DNA of 25,964 nucleotides from JBDRGC01 sp043818215 (lineage in GTDB: Bacteria > Chloroflexota > Anaerolineae > Anaerolineales > UBA11858). Each line of letters opens with the position of its first letter. The first letter of the stretch is position 1. A model generated the notes under the pieces. That model searched no databases and was not told the DNA's origin. It was given only the letters and a program-made list of their open reading frames with translations. Below are positions 13,431-21,365 of this stretch, piece after piece. The translations under genes and the position numbers were made by a program. Location of the stretch: contig JBDRGC010000124.1 in assembly GCA_043818215.1 (NCBI GenBank), forward strand, positions 1-25,964, written 5' to 3'.

Positions 13431-14435
13431 TTAACCTCCAATATAAGACATTTCCACTTTGGGGAGAGTGGCAGTTTGTGATGAGCGCACTTCGGAGTAG
13501 CGGTCGCTGCGCAGTCCCCAAATAGAAGCGATATGCGCTGAAATATCCGCGTCGCTGACTCGGCTGCGGAGCGGCGCGCGTAGATCGTGGTCTGCGGATG
13601 CGAATAGGCAGGTGTAGAGCTGTCCTTTGGCAGAAAGCCGGGCACGGGTGCAGTCTCCGCAAAATGGCTGTGTCACCGATGCAATAACGCCAATTTCGCC
13701 GCCGCCATCCACGTACCGCCAGCGATTGGCAACCTCGCCGCGATAATTTGGATCGAGGGCTTCAATGGGCATCTCAGCGTTGATCTTCTCGATGATCTCT
13801 TTGGCGGGGACTACCTCGTCCAGCCGCCATCCGTTTGTCGAACCAACGTCCATGAATTCGATGAAGCGCACAATATGACCCGTGTTGCAAAAGTGGCGCG
13901 CCATCTGGTGTACTGTATGTTCGTTGACACCTCGTTTGACCACCATATTGATTTTGATGGGAGTCAGCCCCGCGGCTTCGGCAGCCTCGATACCCTCCAG
14001 CACGCGTGCGACAGGGAAACCTACGCCGTTCATGGCTTCGAATACTTCGTTATCGAGCGAGTCGAGGCTGATTGTGACGCGATCCAGCCCGGCATCCTTG
14101 AGCATCTGCGCCCTTCTGGCCAGGAGTGAGCCATTGGTGGTGAGTGCCAGATCGACATTGGGAATTTGGGCCAGCATCTCGACCAGCACTTCGACATTGT
14201 GGCGGAGAAGCGGCTCCCCGCCCGTCAGCCGTATTTTACGAACACCAAGACCCACGAAGATGCGAGCCAGTTGGGTGATTTCTTCGAAAGTCAGCAGTTC
14301 TTCGCGGGGCATGAATTTGTAACTCCGCCCGAAAACATCTTCTGGCATGCAGTATGAGCACCGAAAATTGCAGCGGTCGGTGACTGAAATCCGAAGATCA
14401 CGCAGGGGGCGGTTGAGTGTATCAGTGACTAGCAA
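13431..14435 (-). CDS. moaA: GTP 3',8-cyclase MoaA (molybdenum cofactor biosynthesis)
   Basis: 334 aa, standard length. Radical-SAM cluster Cys22-x3-Cys26-x2-Cys29 lies in DRCNFRCSYCMPE; GGEP (72-75) contacts AdoMet. The C-terminal cluster uses Cys259, Cys262 and Cys276 (FCGDCTRARLS...YTCLF). The protein ends in the catalytic Gly-Gly tail (SYIGG). It converts GTP to 3',8-cyclo-GTP with MoaC, the first step of molybdopterin synthesis; no other moa gene is in the window. The start is TTG (14433-14435), supported by GAGGT 5-6 nt upstream and by the normal family N-terminus (RPLRDLRISVTDRC). It is followed directly by the HAD gene, which starts one base past the stop. Confidence 0.95.
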   Translation of the reverse strand: MLVTDTLNRPLRDLRISVTDRCNFRCSYCMPEDVFGRSYKFMPREELLTFEEITQLARIFVGLGVRKIRLTGGEPLLRHNVEVLVEMLAQIPNVDLALTTNGSLLARRAQMLKDAGLDRVTISLDSLDNEVFEAMNGVGFPVARVLEGIEAAEAAGLTPIKINMVVKRGVNEHTVHQMARHFCNTGHIVRFIEFMDVGSTNGWRLDEVVPAKEIIEKINAEMPIEALDPNYRGEVANRWRYVDGGGEIGVIASVTQPFCGDCTRARLSAKGQLYTCLFASADHDLRAPLRSRVSDADISAHIASIWGLRSDRYSEVRSSQTATLPKVEMSYIGG

Positions 14436-14535
14436 GTTTTACCTCGTTGGTCAAACAAGATTTTGATTTCTAGAGTAATGGCGACGGAATTATACTTGAT
14501 ATTCGAAGATGCGCGTCATACACCAAAAAGCGTAA

Positions 14536-14661
14536 TTGCTCAAAATTCTGTTGATAGAACTGCATTGCACTTGAAAAGTGCGTTGCAGTTCGGGCCTTTA
14601 GGGCAGAATCGTGGTGCAACGCATCCTTCGGGATGCAATGCACCACTAATATTTTGAGCAA
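14536..14661. repeat. 126-bp multi-stem palindromic element with 11-bp terminal inverted repeats
   Basis: TTGCTCAAAAT (14536-14546) and ATTTTGAGCAA (14651-14661) are exact reverse complements. Inside lie hairpins 14559-14589 (14-bp arms, 12 matching) and 14611-14646 (GTGGTGCA..GCATCC / GGATGC..TGCACCAC around TTCG). The whole could fold as a multi-branched RNA or cruciform. It occupies the spacer between moaA and the cytochrome operon. Confidence 0.75.
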
Positions 14662-14665
14662 CTAC

Positions 14666-14696
14666 CAAAAAGCCCCCCATCTTCGGGGGGCTTTGT
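14666..14696 (-). terminator. Rho-independent terminator of the cytochrome bc operon
   Basis: AAAGCCCCCC / GGGGGGCTTT with a 6-nt loop; on the minus strand it is followed by a run of T, 25 bp after the stop of the cytochrome c fusion gene. Confidence 0.92.
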
Positions 14697-14720
14697 TGTT
14701 TATGGCCTGATGTGCTAATG

Positions 14721-15908
14721 TTACTCGTCGGTACTTTCGGGAGTCGCTTGCTCGTTCAGCACGGCGGCTTCTTCGGCGGTTTCTGGCATGCCAGCTAATA
14801 TCCACCGCTCGAAGATGTTGATCTGATCATCTTTGATTGCTTTCGTGGGAGGCATGGGGCCAATGAGTTTTTCACCGGTCACCGGATCTAGTATAGATTC
14901 TCGGTACAGCGTTACGATGAAGTAGCTGCTCAAGTCCCCGGCAACGATATTATTTGCTACGTGGTCTCCAGTGGTAAGCATCTCTGCATAAGTTTGCATG
15001 AGGTAATTATTGTTCTCTTTGCCGGGCCGGTGACAGGAGATGCAGTAGCGTTTGACAATAGGCTGGATGTGAACTTCGTAAGAGGGTATTTCGTTTTCGG
15101 CAAGCGGTGGGATGCCGACAATGGCCTCGGCTGGTATTTCGGCGCGTTCATCCCAGGTGTAGCGCATAAAGGTGACGATAGACTCTATCTCGGCGCGCTG
15201 TAATTCACCGCCGTATCCCAGGCCGAATGGGGTCATGCCCAGGTCTTGCTGGCCGAAGTCGGTGATATTGAAGAGAGTCTCATCGGTACGTGTCCACATT
15301 TCATCTACGCTGCTGATAGATTTTACATAAGTGCCTTCCAGCCCCTCGACGCCTATGATGTCGCCGCCCTCGCCATCGGGGCCGTGACATTCAGTACAGT
15401 AAATGGAGTACAAGTCTTGGCCCGCGATCACCTGTTCGGCAATGGAACCGGCCAGCGAGGTTTCCTCCATCGCGGGGGTGGTGGCGACAGATCGAATAGT
15501 AAGCCCTGCTATGCCCAAGACAATCACTCCCATGGTGGTGATGCCGATCTTGCGTTTTTTCCAGTGGCGGGAGGGATTCTTGTCTATGAAAGGCAGCAGA
15601 ATGAAAATCAGGACAGCAATTCCCGGAATAACAATGGCACCAACCCACTCTAACTTTCCAGGAACGAATTTCAGGAATTCGAATAGAAACAGGAAGTACC
15701 ATTCGGGGCGGGGAATATAGGAAGTGTCGTTGGGGTCCGCCTTGGGTTCCTGCGACACACCCATAAAGATTGCTAATCCAATGATCAGCAGGAACAAAGC
15801 AAATGAGACGATCACATCTTTGTAGATGATATCAGGCCAAAACTTGTAGCCCTTTTGTTTGGCTTGAAGGTACTTTTCGTGGTATTTTTTCTTTTGTTCT
15901 TCGTTCAC
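14721..15908 (-). CDS. Cytochrome b subunit IV-like domain fused to two c-type heme domains
   Basis: 395 aa. Residues about 20-140 are a subunit IV (cytochrome b C-terminal half) with three membrane segments, the KFWPDIIYKD entry and the quinol-site PEWYFLF motif (68-74). It is followed by two periplasmic heme c domains: CTECH (171-175), with Met in GMTPFG as probable ligand, and CISCH (289-293), with Met in PMPPTK. The second resembles planctomycete-type single-heme domains. It delivers electrons from the Rieske/cytochrome b core toward terminal acceptors, replacing a separate cytochrome c1/f. The start is GTG 15908 with GAGGAG about 8 nt upstream. It is third in the operon, 23 bp after the cytochrome b gene, and ends at a strong terminator. 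Confidence 0.93.
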   Translation of the reverse strand: MNEEQKKKYHEKYLQAKQKGYKFWPDIIYKDVIVSFALFLLIIGLAIFMGVSQEPKADPNDTSYIPRPEWYFLFLFEFLKFVPGKLEWVGAIVIPGIAVLIFILLPFIDKNPSRHWKKRKIGITTMGVIVLGIAGLTIRSVATTPAMEETSLAGSIAEQVIAGQDLYSIYCTECHGPDGEGGDIIGVEGLEGTYVKSISSVDEMWTRTDETLFNITDFGQQDLGMTPFGLGYGGELQRAEIESIVTFMRYTWDERAEIPAEAIVGIPPLAENEIPSYEVHIQPIVKRYCISCHRPGKENNNYLMQTYAEMLTTGDHVANNIVAGDLSSYFIVTLYRESILDPVTGEKLIGPMPPTKAIKDDQINIFERWILAGMPETAEEAAVLNEQATPESTDE

Positions 15909-15931
15909 GTTAATACTCCTCGAAGCCCTCG

Positions 15932-16591
15932 TTATTCATCTTTTCCGGGAATGTTCGAAATTCCCAGACGGATGATCAGATACATGTGGATGCCGACTAA
16001 GCTCACGATGATTGCGGGAAAAATCCAGATGTGAGCGGAGAAAAAGCGGGCCAGGGTAACAGCGCTGATATCGGCGCCGCCCCTCAAAACCTTGAGAATG
16101 AAATCGCCGATAAAGGGAACTACTCCGCCAATTTCGGTGCCGACGGTGGTGGCCCAATAAGCACGCTGATTCCAGGGAAGCAGGTAGCCTGTGAAACCCA
16201 TCCCCAGCGTGAGGAGGAACAGAAACGTACCCGTCAGCCAGGTCATTTCACGGGGGTATTTGTAGGCGCCATAGAAAAAGGTGCGCAGCATGTGGATGAA
16301 CAATACGACGACCAACAGGCTGGCACCCCAGTGGTGGATGCCCCGAATCAGCCACCCGAAGGCTACTCCGTTCATAATGTACTGGATGCTGTCGTAGGCC
16401 TTATCCGGAGATGGCACGTAGTACATAGTCAAGAAAATGCCGGTTATGCCCTGCATCACACCTATGAATAGGCTGGCGCTTCCCAATGTAAACCACCAGT
16501 TCACCCTGGGGACTTTACGGTCCAGCACCGTATCGTAAATCGTCTTTAGCCCCAGGCGTTCGTCTAACCAGTCGAAGATTTTTTCGGCCAT
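15932..16591 (-). CDS. petB-like: Cytochrome b6-type N-terminal cytochrome b subunit
   Basis: 219 aa, four transmembrane helices, the size of cytochrome b6 rather than mitochondrial cytochrome b. Heme b ligands are His86/His187 and His100/His202 (GIHHWG, LFIHML, SAHIWIF, GIHMYL), with the 15-residue spacing in helix D typical of b6. The position of the Cys that binds the extra heme c in b6f complexes is Thr here (NWWFTLG), so that heme is probably absent. It binds two b hemes and forms the quinol oxidation and reduction sites with the subunit IV part of the next gene. Its ATG lies 3 bp past the Rieske stop, with GGAAGGA inside the Rieske end as ribosome site: translational coupling. Confidence 0.95.
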   Translation of the reverse strand: MAEKIFDWLDERLGLKTIYDTVLDRKVPRVNWWFTLGSASLFIGVMQGITGIFLTMYYVPSPDKAYDSIQYIMNGVAFGWLIRGIHHWGASLLVVVLFIHMLRTFFYGAYKYPREMTWLTGTFLFLLTLGMGFTGYLLPWNQRAYWATTVGTEIGGVVPFIGDFILKVLRGGADISAVTLARFFSAHIWIFPAIIVSLVGIHMYLIIRLGISNIPGKDE

Positions 16592-16593
16592 AG

Positions 16594-17088
16594 CTATCCT
16601 TCCATCAAGTGAACGAGAATGTTGCCATCTTCAATTTTGCGCTCATATTCATCCATTGGCCGGGGAGGCGGGCCATCGAGCACTTTGCCGTCTATATCGA
16701 AATGTGCATCATGGCAAGGGCACTCGAAGGATTGGGCTTCTTTTTTCCAATTGACCCGGCAACTCAAGTGGGTGCATACGTTGGAGAGCACTCTGACCTG
16801 ACTCTCCGATGCCCGCAGGACAAACACACCATAGCTGTTGGCGGTTTTCTCCCACCCATTGACTTTGGTGCGGGTGAAGCTGAAGAGAGTCGGAGTGCCA
16901 ATTGGGTAGCTGTCCAGCAGACCCAACGAGACCCAGTCATCGACTTTTTCAGTTTTTACCGCTGGCGAAATGATATAGCCAATGACCGGCAAGCCGACCA
17001 CAGCCCCCATAATAGACCCCAGAAAGGCCGTCACGATACTTGTGAACTCGCGGCGGCTGAGGTTTGGGGAAGATGTTTTTTTTGTCAT
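16594..17088 (-). CDS. petC-like: Rieske 2Fe-2S subunit of the quinol:cytochrome c reductase
   Basis: 164 aa. A short N-terminus with SRREFTSIV (11-19), Tat-like, leads into one membrane anchor (about 19-41). The Rieske fold shows box 1 CTHLSC (105-110) and box 2 CPCHDAHF (123-130): Cys105, His107, Cys123 and His126 bind the cluster, Cys110 and Cys125 form the disulphide. It takes the first electron from quinol and moves it to the cytochrome c domains. First gene of a three-gene operon. An excellent ribosome site (AGGAGG) precedes ATG 17088. A 19-unit GATC-bearing tandem array begins 29 bp upstream of the start codon, in the leader or promoter. Confidence 0.95.
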   Translation of the reverse strand: MTKKTSSPNLSRREFTSIVTAFLGSIMGAVVGLPVIGYIISPAVKTEKVDDWVSLGLLDSYPIGTPTLFSFTRTKVNGWEKTANSYGVFVLRASESQVRVLSNVCTHLSCRVNWKKEAQSFECPCHDAHFDIDGKVLDGPPPRPMDEYERKIEDGNILVHLMEG

Positions 17089-17116
17089 CTATGCCTCCTG
17101 TTGAAATGTGTCTAGG

Positions 17117-17268
17117 GATCAGTAGACCAGTAGATCAGTAGATCAGTAGATCAGTAGATCAGTAGATCAGTAGATCAGTAGATCAGTAGATCAGTAGATC
17201 AGTAGATCAGTAGATCAGTAGATCAGTAGATCAGTAGATCAGTAAATCAGTAGATCAGTAAATCAGTA
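17117..17268. repeat. 19-unit 8-bp array (gatcagta), GATC in 16 units
   Basis: Nineteen exact-length 8-bp units: 16 gatcagta, one gaccagta and two aatcagta. In the sense of the Rieske gene the unit is CTACTGAT, differing at two positions from the CTACCAAT unit in the leaders at 2183-2222 and 6302-6446. There are no spacers, so it is not a CRISPR array. Confidence 0.97.
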
Positions 17269-17473
17269 GTTCAGGGGCGCCTGTTTCCTTGTTTCAGTCG
17301 AAGTCTTGCGGGTGTGTTCCAAATGATTTGAAAGACCTTCCAGGTTATTACGAGGTGCCTGAAAAAACAGTCTCAAGGTTTCTGGCAGGTGCTTACGGCT
17401 TGAAAAGGCTGGTAGAAACCTGAAAGGTCTGGTGCTCCAATATGAAATGAAATACACCCAAGTATATCATCTC

Positions 17474-17578
17474 GCCCCCCTAGCCCCCCAACCCTTCGGC
17501 GTCGCTCAAGACAGGCTTTGGGGGGAACATACTCCCCCAGGATTGGGGGCCGGGGGGCGTTACCTTATTTTTTGAGAA
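17474..17578. repeat. GC-rich dispersed palindromic repeat, copy B
   Basis: gcccccctagcccc, then ctttggggggaac, cccccaggattgggggccgg and ttattttttgagaa, in the same order and orientation as copy A (12517-12628), with a divergent middle of about 30 bp. Confidence 0.8.
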
Positions 17579-17870
17579 AGTACACCCAAGTCTTATTATA
17601 AAGTAGAAAATTTAGAAGTGGTAAGGATGTCTGGAACTAACAATCCATGAGATATGTCACTTTCGCTATGGGTTAGTGAGTGCAATAATAGGAAGCGAGT
17701 AAAAATAAGCAGTGAGTAAGGGAACTCCAGAAAAATAGCACCCGGAATTCCGTGAAGCCTGAAACGTGAAAAAAAAACATCTTCACGCATCACTCACATC
17801 GTCCCGACCCCAGGTACCACCGTTCTGGGGTGGTATGTTCCTACGGGATCACTCTCCATAGGAGGCATTA

Positions 17871-18260
17871 ATGGCTCTTGATAGAAAGGTCGGTTTTTTC
17901 GAAGGGGTAAGGTATAAGGGCGGCGGGCCAATGTGGGCCTGGATACTTCACCGCATCTCAGGCATTGGCATGGTGCTGTTTGTTGGCCTGCACGTTGTGG
18001 CTTCGTTTTTTACCCAACAGGTAGGAAGTGATTGGGCAATAAACATCAATATCATCTACGAGTCGGTTTACTTTCAATTGTTCATCGTCTTTTGCGTCCT
18101 TTTCCACGGCTTGAATGGAATACGTATCATCACCCTGGATTTGTGGCCGAAGTTGATCGAATATCAAAAGGAAGCCATCTGGATGCAATGGTTGATATTC
18201 ATCCCCGTGTATGGCCTGACCATTTTCATTATGCTTCAACGCTTAGTCACCGGCGAGTAG
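17871..18260 (+). CDS. sdhC: Succinate dehydrogenase membrane anchor, SdhC (cytochrome b subunit)
   Basis: 129 aa, three transmembrane helices. HRISGIG (27-33) carries the quinone-site Arg/Ser, and His79 in LFHGLNGIR is the expected heme b ligand. It anchors the SdhAB catalytic pair to the membrane and forms part of the quinone site. An excellent ribosome site (AGGAGG) lies 5 nt before ATG 17871. First of four genes in the order C-D-A-B; sdhD begins 20 bp later. Confidence 0.92.
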   Translation: MALDRKVGFFEGVRYKGGGPMWAWILHRISGIGMVLFVGLHVVASFFTQQVGSDWAININIIYESVYFQLFIVFCVLFHGLNGIRIITLDLWPKLIEYQKEAIWMQWLIFIPVYGLTIFIMLQRLVTGE

Positions 18261-18280
18261 GCCGCGGGAGGAGAGATAAT

Positions 18281-18703
18281 ATGCAAACCCGTAGAATTCC
18301 CCACCCTGGTTGGAATCTTGAATATCTTATGTTTTTGTTCACGCGCCTTTCAGGGTTAGCTTTTTTCTTGCTAGCGATCATTGGAGTTTCAGCCGCCCTA
18401 TTTATGGGGGCACGGAACCAAATGGATTTGGGAACCCTGATGCGCTGGACATTTTTCCCGAGCCCCAATCACGTTCTTGATAGCAATATCCCCGACGTGA
18501 CTATGGGGTGGGCCAACGGTTTTTGGCAGATCATGGGTATCCTGATTTTATTCTTCGGTGGCACGCATGGTTTAAATGGCCTGCGCATTGTCATCGAAGA
18601 TTATACCCACCATCCTTTATGGCAGATTCTGATCCGCAGCCTGATTTTTGTGTTGTGGGCTTTTATGCTTATTGCGGCCATTTACGTGGTCTTCGCTTCC
18701 TGA
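18281..18703 (+). CDS. sdhD: Succinate dehydrogenase membrane anchor, SdhD
   Basis: 140 aa from ATG 18281, chosen because GGGAGGAG precedes it; the frame stays open further left into sdhC, but that part is only a shadow. Three hydrophobic helices; FTRLSGLAFF (20-29) corresponds to the HRxSG quinone-site region of SdhC, and His96 in GTHGLNGLR is the probable second heme ligand. The similarity of GLNGIR/GLNGLR in both anchors suggests an ancient duplication. Works with SdhC to pass electrons from SdhB to menaquinone or ubiquinone; the quinone type cannot be read here. Confidence 0.9.
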   Translation: MQTRRIPHPGWNLEYLMFLFTRLSGLAFFLLAIIGVSAALFMGARNQMDLGTLMRWTFFPSPNHVLDSNIPDVTMGWANGFWQIMGILILFFGGTHGLNGLRIVIEDYTHHPLWQILIRSLIFVLWAFMLIAAIYVVFAS

Positions 18704-18725
18704 GGCTATTTGGAGGAGTATCTTT

Positions 18726-20516
18726 ATGAAAATTCATCAATACGAAGTCCTGATCGTTGGGGCCGGGGGCGCCGGCTTGATGGCGGCTTTGTACGCTTCC
18801 AAGGGAGCCAATACCGCTGTACTCAGCAAACTATATCCCACCCGCTCCCACACCGGCACGGCACAGGGGGGGATCGGCGCCGCTCTGGGGAATTCGGAAG
18901 AAGACCAAGCCGAGTGGCATACTTATGACACCGTCAAAGGCAGTGATTACCTGGGCGACCAAGACGCCATCGAATTCATGTGCGAAGCAGCCATCCCGGT
19001 TGTTTATGATCTGGAACACATGGGATTGCCTTTTTCGCGCAACGCAGATGGCACCATTGCTCAACGACCTTTCGGCGGACATGTCAACCGAAATACTGGC
19101 AAACCCGTCACCAGGGCCTGCTACGCTGCCGACCGCACCGGTCACATGATTTTGCAGACCCTGTATCAACAATGCATTAAAAACCATGTGACCTTCTTTG
19201 ACGAGTTCCACGTGGTTGACCTGATCACCGTCAATGGCGCGGCCGCAGGCGTGATCGCTTTCGAACTGGCTACCAGCGAACTGCATGTATTTCATGCCAA
19301 GTCGGTGATTTTTGCCACTGGCGGGTGGGGACGGGTTTGGGAGATTACTTCCAATGCTTACGCTTATACCGGCGATGGAGTGGCTGTTACTCTGCGCCGT
19401 GGCATCCCTGCCGAGGATATGGAATTCTACCAATTCCATCCCACTGGCATCTACAGAATGGGTATTCTGATCACCGAGGGGGTGCGCGGCGAAGGCGGGG
19501 TGCTGCTCAACGATGAGGGCGAGCGATTTATGGCCCGTTATGCTCCCACGGCCAAAGACCTGGCATCAAGAGATGTAGTCAGCAGGGCTATGTATTTAGA
19601 GATGAAGGCAGGCCGCGGCATTGGCGGCAAACGCTATCTGAACCTGGATGTCACCCCAGATGTGGTCAACAAATATGCGGTCTTAGATGGGCGCACACGC
19701 CCCGATGGTACGCCTTATGTTGTCACGACGGAGGAGATTCTTGCCAAGCTGCCCGACATCATCGATTTCTGCGAAACATACCTGGGCGTGAACCCGGTGA
19801 CTCAGCCAATGCCGGTACAGCCCACCGCTCACTATGCCATGGGTGGAATCCCCACCAATATTCGCACGGAAGTTATCATCAACGAGAAGAATGACGTGAT
19901 GCCGGGGTTGTATGCTGCTGGTGAAGTGGCCTGTGTTTCAGTGCATGGCGCTAACCGCCTGGGAACGAATTCGCTGGTGGATATTGTCGTTTTTGGCAGA
20001 GAAGCCGGAGTGAGAGCCGCCGAATTCGCACAGGAGGCGTCTTTCCAGCCACTGCCTGATGATGCGGTTGATTTCGCTCGTGAGCAATTAGACCGTCTGC
20101 GCAACGGCGAAGGCACTGAAAAAGCAGCCGATATTGCCCGCGAAATGAAGGATATCATGTTCGATCACGTCAGTGTCTTCCGAGTGGAAGAAGGTATGCA
20201 AGAAGCCCTTGATAAAGTCCGTGAACTCAAAGAACGCTTTAAGGGAGTCCGGGTGGATGATCAGGGCATCCAATACAATACTGAGCTTCTCAATACTTGG
20301 GAATTGGGCAATTTGCTGGATATAGCCGAAGTCACCGCAGCATCTGCATTAGCTCGTAAAGAAAGCCGCGGTGCTCATGCCCGGGATGATTATTCTGAAC
20401 GTGATGATAAAAATTGGCTGAAACACACACTGGCTTGGCTGCGTGACGGTGATGTAGACTTACGTTATAAACCCGCCACGATAACAAAATACGAACCGAA
20501 GAAGCGGGTGTACTAG
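18726..20516 (+). CDS. sdhA: Succinate dehydrogenase/fumarate reductase flavoprotein, SdhA
   Basis: 596 aa from ATG 18726 (GGAGGAG 7 nt before it). The FAD site begins VGAGGAGLMAAL (11-22), and His42 in TRSHTGTAQGG is the covalent FAD attachment residue. Active-site segments include EFYQFHPTG, LITEGVRGEGG, AHYAMGGIPT and HGANRLGTNSL. The C-terminal helical and small domains are complete (AHARDDYSERDDKNWLKHT). It oxidises succinate to fumarate in the cytoplasm-facing head of complex II. The sdhB gene starts 9 bp after the stop, within a four-gene operon. Confidence 0.97.
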   Translation: MKIHQYEVLIVGAGGAGLMAALYASKGANTAVLSKLYPTRSHTGTAQGGIGAALGNSEEDQAEWHTYDTVKGSDYLGDQDAIEFMCEAAIPVVYDLEHMGLPFSRNADGTIAQRPFGGHVNRNTGKPVTRACYAADRTGHMILQTLYQQCIKNHVTFFDEFHVVDLITVNGAAAGVIAFELATSELHVFHAKSVIFATGGWGRVWEITSNAYAYTGDGVAVTLRRGIPAEDMEFYQFHPTGIYRMGILITEGVRGEGGVLLNDEGERFMARYAPTAKDLASRDVVSRAMYLEMKAGRGIGGKRYLNLDVTPDVVNKYAVLDGRTRPDGTPYVVTTEEILAKLPDIIDFCETYLGVNPVTQPMPVQPTAHYAMGGIPTNIRTEVIINEKNDVMPGLYAAGEVACVSVHGANRLGTNSLVDIVVFGREAGVRAAEFAQEASFQPLPDDAVDFAREQLDRLRNGEGTEKAADIAREMKDIMFDHVSVFRVEEGMQEALDKVRELKERFKGVRVDDQGIQYNTELLNTWELGNLLDIAEVTAASALARKESRGAHARDDYSERDDKNWLKHTLAWLRDGDVDLRYKPATITKYEPKKRVY

Positions 20517-20525
20517 GAGATATCC

Positions 20526-21230
20526 ATGCAGGTAACTTTAAAAATCTTTCGCTATAATCCTGAGAAGGATAAGAAACCCCATTACGATAAATTCACCGTG
20601 GATGCTGAGCCTATAGACCGGGTTCTGGATTTGTTAGAGCGGGTCAAAGATTACCATGACGGAACGCTCGCTTTTCGACGCTCTTGCGCCCACGGCATTT
20701 GCGGCTCGTGTGCCATGCGCATCAACGGGATCAACCGCCTGGCTTGTAAGGCGTTGGTGCAAGATTTCAATTCTACAAAAATTACTGTGGAGCCGATATT
20801 GGGGCTGGCGGTGCTCAAAGATTTGATCGTGGATATGGATACTTTCTTCGAGCATTATCGTTCGGTGTTACCTTACTTCATCAACGATGAGAATCCGCCT
20901 CAGAAGGAGCGGCTTCAGAGTCCCGAAGAACGTGAACGCTTCGACGATACAACCAAGTGCATCCTGTGCGCGGCCTGTACTACATCCTGCCCCTCGTTTT
21001 GGGCCAATGAGCAATACGTCGGCCCCTCGGCAATTGTCAACGCCCATCGCTTCATCTTCGACAGCCGTGACCGGGCAGCAGCCGAGCGGCTCCGCATTCT
21101 CAATGACCAATTCGGCGTTTACCCATGCCATACAATTTTCAACTGCACCGATGCCTGCCCGCGTGATATTCAGGTCACAAAAGCAATTGGCGAGGTAAAG
21201 AAGGCTATTGTGACTGGACGGTTAGATTAG
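20526..21230 (+). CDS. sdhB: Succinate dehydrogenase iron-sulfur subunit, SdhB
   Basis: 234 aa, normal length. N-terminal ferredoxin domain with the [2Fe-2S] Cys54, 59, 62 and 74 (SCAHGICGSCAMRI...RLAC). C-terminal domain has the [4Fe-4S] motif CILCAACTTSCP (145-156) and the [3Fe-4S] ligands near CHTIFNCTDACP (201-212). It carries electrons from SdhA to the quinone site in SdhCD. The ribosome site AGGAGA precedes ATG 20526. It is the last gene of the operon, followed by a strong terminator 26 bp after the stop. Confidence 0.97.
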   Translation: MQVTLKIFRYNPEKDKKPHYDKFTVDAEPIDRVLDLLERVKDYHDGTLAFRRSCAHGICGSCAMRINGINRLACKALVQDFNSTKITVEPILGLAVLKDLIVDMDTFFEHYRSVLPYFINDENPPQKERLQSPEERERFDDTTKCILCAACTTSCPSFWANEQYVGPSAIVNAHRFIFDSRDRAAAERLRILNDQFGVYPCHTIFNCTDACPRDIQVTKAIGEVKKAIVTGRLD

Positions 21231-21255
21231 CGTTGTTTGATCGCCTGTTGCTAAG

Positions 21256-21283
21256 AACGCCCCCACTTGTGGGGGCGTTTTTG
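21256..21283 (+). terminator. Rho-independent terminator of sdhCDAB
   Basis: AACGCCCCCAC / GTGGGGGCGTT with a TT loop followed by a T-run; perfect 11-bp stem. Confidence 0.93.
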
Positions 21284-21318
21284 CTGATTCGACGTATCCT
21301 TGTAAAAATAGAAAAAAG

Positions 21319-21365
21319 GTGGGGGTTTGCGAAATTCACCGCAGGCACATTTCGCAAACCCCCAC
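21319..21365. repeat. 17-bp perfect inverted repeat
   Basis: gtgggggtttgcgaaat (21319-21335) and its exact reverse complement (21349-21365) flank a 13-nt loop, about 35 bp after the sdh terminator. It could be a second termination signal or an inserted palindrome. Confidence 0.8.

Larger units (their letters stand above)
17089..17870. other. Divergent intergenic region between the two respiratory operons, 782 bp
   Basis: No gene is recognised. It contains the GATC array (17117-17268), a stretch of about 200 bp with short repeated ACCTTTCAGGTTTCT-like phrases (17300-17440), GC-rich repeat copy B (17474-17578), and an AT-rich stretch (17580-17760). One weak promoter-like pair for sdh is ttgaga (17572) and tattat (17594), spaced 16 bp, low confidence. 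A small hairpin TACCACC/GGTGGTA (about 17815-17835) precedes the sdhC ribosome site. Both operons must take their promoters from this region. Confidence 0.65.

Noticed and set aside
17117..17268. Possible CRISPR array
   Set aside because: Units are 8 bp, head-to-tail with no spacers, and no cas gene is in the window.
18032..18280. N-terminal extension of sdhD into sdhC
   Set aside because: The extension is an Arg/His-rich shadow of sdhC; ATG 18281 has a strong ribosome site and a normal SdhD N-terminus.
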